In this document: positions 60,176 to 64,000 of the stretch, one piece after another
Layout of the letters: each line of letters opens with the position of its first letter
How positions within the stretch are numbered: position 1 is the stretch's first letter
Assembly: GCA_039566865.1 (NCBI GenBank)
Contig: CM076954.1
Location: 16,578,001-16,642,000 of the forward strand
Reading direction: 5' to 3'
DNA: 64,000 nucleotides
DNA from: Aurelia coerulea
Taxonomy: Eukaryota; Cnidaria; Scyphozoa; Semaeostomeae; Ulmaridae
Notes under the pieces: generated by a model
The model's database searches: none
Seen by the model: only the letters and a program-made list of their open reading frames with translations
Told to the model about the DNA's origin: nothing
Position numbers and translations under genes: made by a program

Positions 60176-60344
60176 AAGGAATTACTGTATGTAATCTGAA
60201 GTTAAATCCTTAAAGTTGTCACCATCATTGTACTAAAGTTAATCTACAGCTACTAAAATTCAAAGTGAAAGTTGTTCAATTATTGGGTAATAGTTAAAGT
60301 TCTATAAACATTTTGCATTGTGCATTTTTGGCTGGATTTGTTAA

Positions 60345-60350
60345 AATAAA
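60345..60350 (+). terminator. Candidate poly-A signal
   Basis: AATAAA 170 nt after the stop codon, in an A+T-rich 3' flank with no other AATAAA seen before it. Would give a 3' UTR of about 190 nt. Confidence 0.5.
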
Positions 60351-60811
60351 ATGTCGTGGCCCACTCAAAGGCTGCAAATATTTTCTGTGGCCCATTACTC
60401 ATTACGAAGCACTGAAAATTTTTGGGGGCCCGGCCTATATCCTCCGCCCCCCCCCCCCGGTAGTAGATAAGTTCGACAAACCATTTCCAAGAGAGATATA
60501 ATAAGCGATCACAGCAGAAACAGTACAATGCGTATAAGATTTCGACCCTGATTGTGATCACCCATCATGCACCGCTTTGTTGAAAGGGCGTATTTAGTTC
60601 CTTGATAGACTTGCACCAAGTCTATTTCGCTAACTGCAATAAGTCTATCTGAAAATATCTTTCGCTCCACCTTTTGACAAAATAGGCTTGGGACAAGTCT
60701 AATTTCTTAATCAAATTAGAGGCGGATACATCATAGCAGGATAACATAACATAGCAAGATAACATTCTTTATGCTATCTTGATCATAGCTGCTATTGGTG
60801 AAAATCCCGGT

Positions 60812-61572
60812 GAGAAACCCGTAAAGATTTTTCTAAATTTTACCTACCTTCATAAAACGCAACCAGGACAAAAAACTGCTTGAGATTTCCCGAATTTTTT
60901 TAAAGCAATCTACTCTCCAGATGTTTGGGAGTACAACAAGTTTGGATGCCGTTTATAATATCTCCAGGATTGGCGGAGAAGTGGCCACAAACAAACCGAT
61001 AAGGCACTGAACCTTGAACAATAGAAATTCTGGCCGGGTAACAATAGTAATAGCAATAGTGATTGTTGTAAGAAAGACCCGAAAACGCCACAATCTGCGT
61101 TTTCAATTGTTCTTGCTATTGTCTTTTGCTAAATTTTCTTTTATTTAAGATTCAATGCCCCTGCGGTTTCTATGTGAATTGAAAAAGTCTACAAAGGCTT
61201 GTTCGCGCATTTCAAGTCATGTGGCAATACTCCAGGGAAGTTTCTGTATTGTACTACTTTTTGCATTCATGGCACAAGTTTGCTCGTTGCGAAATAACTT
61301 ATAAAATTCAAAAGAGGTTTTATCAAGAGGCTTTATCACCTGGCTTGAAGTGGCGTAAACAGGTCTCGACAAGCCTTTCGCCGATTTTGTCTATTGGAGA
61401 GGCAATAACTCCGCCAATCTTGAAGATATTTTAACCGGCACCCAAACTTGTACTCCCAAACATCTGGAGAGTAGATTGCTGTAAAAAAATTCGGGAAATC
61501 TCAAGCAGTTTTTTGTCCTGGCTTCGTTTTATGAATGTAGGTACAATTTAGGAAAATCTTCACGGGTTTCTT
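60812..61572. mobile_element. Downstream inverted-repeat element
   Basis: Arms of about 175 bp at 60812-60985 and 61385-61572 (GAGAAACCCGT at the outer ends, CTCTCCAGATGTTTGGGAGT and its inverse inside). About 400 bp interior without a recognised gene. Confidence 0.82.
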
Positions 61573-62043
61573 TTTTCTCCTTTTTTGGCGGTTTCGACGA
61601 TGGGCGACGAGCAATCGGGTGTACGACGAATGATTCCTATGCTGTAAAACCTGAAACCGAGGGCTAAAATTGGCCACATCTGCAACCACCCATGAAACTC
61701 CCATGAAACCCAAATGCCCCTCTTTTACCACCTTTTTACTTGAAAGAGAGCAAGCATGGAAAAATTAGGCCACATAAAATAGCAAGACTCGCTAAGGTAA
61801 CGAAAAGGCGTAATAAATGAATCAATTGCAATGTAACACATATAATACCTCAATATGGGAAAATGCTCAATTTTCTTCCGCCAGGCAAACCAGTTTTTCA
61901 ACGCGATATTCATTCATAAGCAAAACCATGTAAAAAAGACTTGGAGTTGGATTGTGAGGCAAGCGACGACAATCATTTTTTGAAGGTATTCATTTTATTG
62001 AAATTTTAGCACATCCAGGTATTACATTCCAAGTAGCGAATAA

Positions 62044-62381
62044 TTAACAGTACAAGGGAAAATTTATACCCTATAAAAAACAAGTAATCCGAGATAAACA
62101 AGCGTGAGTTATATTTCCTACGTGAAAAGGGTAACCGAGGCCTAAACCCCAAGTGGATAAAAGTAGAGCACAATAAGGATCAATTTAAAAGAGAACTAAA
62201 CGGTATCAATGCCTTTTGGGATTTATGTTCAGTCGATCACGTAAAAGCAAAAGTGTGCTTTCATTTTAACCATTTGGGATTTATGCCTGGGGTCCCCTAA
62301 TTCGCGTAGGAAATATAACTCACGCTTGTTTACTTCGGATTACTTGTTTTTGCTCGGGTATAAATTTGCCTTGCACTTAAG
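62044..62381. mobile_element. Downstream inverted-repeat element 2
   Basis: AACAAGTAATCCGAGATAAA and CAAGCGTGAGTTATATTTCC at the left recur inverted at 62310-62365. Non-coding. Confidence 0.78.
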
Positions 62382-62434
62382 AGCAAACATGTGCATATAT
62401 CAAAAGAGGAAGAATATATCTACACATCTACCTC

Positions 62435-62790
62435 GGGCATTTCATTAATTTGGTTCAGAAGCTGAGCAGTAAGTATTTTAATAACACCCAAAAAATAAAA
62501 GAATTGAATCGCTTCCCAATCGGCTTTTGAACCACAGAAATAAAATGCCTGAGGTAGATGTGTAGATCTATCCTTCTTCTTTTGATCTATGCTCATATTT
62601 GCTCTTAAAAACAACTTCTGGAATGCACAACAAGCGACCTAGCTACCTGGGTTTCAAAGAAATTTTTGCGGCTTTGTTTGTTTTGAATTACTGTTTGAGG
62701 GAATCCTTTGTTTGCGATCGCAAATCGCTTTGAATTCAGGTGTCAACAAAAGCAACTCATGCTGTTGTCTTACAAAATCTGTCCTTATTT
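62435..62790. repeat. Dispersed repeat R, right copy
   Basis: Direct copy of 2260-2620 with about the same order of blocks. The two copies bracket nearly the whole gene. Confidence 0.7.
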
Positions 62791-63098
62791 TTCCAAATCA
62801 TCCCATCTTCAACAGCGTGTTTTCAAATGTCTCCAATTTCGATCGTTTTAAATGGAAACGCAAGGCCAAAACGGAGAAATTTTACTCCCTTATCATCCGA
62901 AAATGGAATGATGGCAACAGAGCCGTACCACTGTAGAAAACATTTGCTTTTCGTTTCATAGACCTTTTCTTCTTTTGCATAATGGATCTACTCGTAGACT
63001 CGTTTGTCCAGGTTTTAAATAAGTTGTAGTTTGAGGAAAAAGGTAGTGTTATTCAACAAAGTTTGAGCGAATAACCAATCAAGTCAAAACCCTAACGT

Positions 63099-63546
63099 AG
63101 GGACTGTTCATTATTTAGCCAGTGGTTGGTTGGGACCGAAGAGAATTTAATTTGATAGTGAAAATATGTTTTTCCCAACTGCGAAGGTATGCACAATTTT
63201 TTCTATCCAACCCAACCAATTATATCATGGAAACACTTTACGCAAACTGCAGCCGTATGAATTCGAGTAAAATATCCTAAAATTTATTGAGCGATGTACA
63301 AACGTTCCATTCCAGTGAAAACGATGATGACGAACATCATCAGCATGACTTGTGATCGGGTAAAATAGTATTGCATCTTTGTTGTGCCAAAAATGGTTTA
63401 GAGCTCAAGAAGAAAGTAGACAGGTACGTTTTACCTAGCATTTTTTTTCAAATAAATTTTTGTTTACCTAACCTTTCCAGTGCAGGATTCCTTTTTCCCA
63501 ACTAATTTCTCTTCGGTACCAACCCCTGGCTAAATAATGAACGGCC
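63099..63546. mobile_element. MITE with GGACTGTTCATTATTTAGCC-like ends
   Basis: The left end matches GGCTAAATAATGAACGGCCCC at the right in reverse, and the arms go on through GGTTGG and GAAGAGAA. Non-coding. The remainder to 64000 shows no gene. Confidence 0.82.
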
Positions 63547-64000
63547 CCTTAGACTGATAACAACTCGTGATAAATTTTACTCCTTACACATATATACTTG
63601 ATCCCAACCTGTCCGCTCAATCTACGACTGATAAAAATGCCCGGGGTAAAAATGCTATGTGGAAGCGAGGACAAAAGTAACGTAAGAGAATTCGATTGAA
63701 AGTCTCTCGCAAATACCAAAACTTCTCGGTTGCTAGACGCCCGACAAACCTTGATTGGTCGTGTCATCTCAGAGAGACTTCAGCTGTGGAGTTCATGTGA
63801 TTTTTGCGCCCTCTTTCTTAATATTATGGTGTAAACCAGACAAGCCGTAGCTGTGGTATTGTGGCTTTACCTTTATTTGTTTGAGTGAGCAAATTCAGTT
63901 CAACAGATGAGTAGGTAAACAGCGTTCGTAATTGCAAACGAAAACCGAGACGAATCGTAAAAAGTCTACTATACGTAATACGTAATATGTTTTAAATTAA

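Overview
The window looks like nuclear DNA of a cnidarian, most likely an anthozoan (coral or sea anemone). This rests on an A+T-rich, intron-dense gene whose product is an astacin metalloprotease fused to many ShK six-cysteine domains, a family combination known from cnidarians, set in introns full of small DNA transposons, LINE fragments and tRNA-derived SINEs. Species assignment is inference.

One plus-strand gene fills nearly the whole window (about 1.82-60.2 kb). I read it as 56 coding exons: signal peptide and short pro-region (exons 1-2), a complete astacin (M12A) catalytic domain (exons 2-5), Thr/Pro linker mini-exons, 18 ShK exons separated by 12-51 nt linker exons, and a complete S1 (chymotrypsin-fold) serine protease in the last four exons, ending in TGA at 60173-60175. 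The exons sum to 4643 nt, one base short of 1548 codons. The missing base is in ShK exon 15 (40970-41097), which is 128 nt where its sister exons have 129 and reads into a stop.

From 15.4 to 52.4 kb the gene is an array of eight copies of a cassette: ShK-A (120 nt), 30-nt exon, ShK-B (129 nt), 45-nt Pro/Thr exon and 18-nt micro-exon. Every boundary is phase 1, so a full cassette adds 114 residues. Linker and ShK variants group the units as (1,2), (3,4,5) and (6,7,8). Units 3 and 4 also share intron sequence, so the array grew by tandem genomic duplication.

The introns hold MITE-like elements with terminal inverted repeats (TA, TTA/TAA and 8-bp target duplications), foldback elements, a 1.7 kb long inverted repeat, a satellite of about 135 bp, several LINE pieces (one with an intact reverse-transcriptase ORF and poly-A tail), two SINE families and microsatellites. 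Two MITEs in unit 3 have their empty sites preserved in unit 4. The flanks (1-1.7 kb and 60.4-64 kb) contain only repeats that I can recognise, including two direct copies of one repeat on either side of the gene body.

Inferred product: a secreted, modular two-protease protein with an N-terminal zinc endopeptidase and a C-terminal serine protease tethered by a long ShK rod. Whether it is one transcript or two adjacent genes needs RNA evidence.
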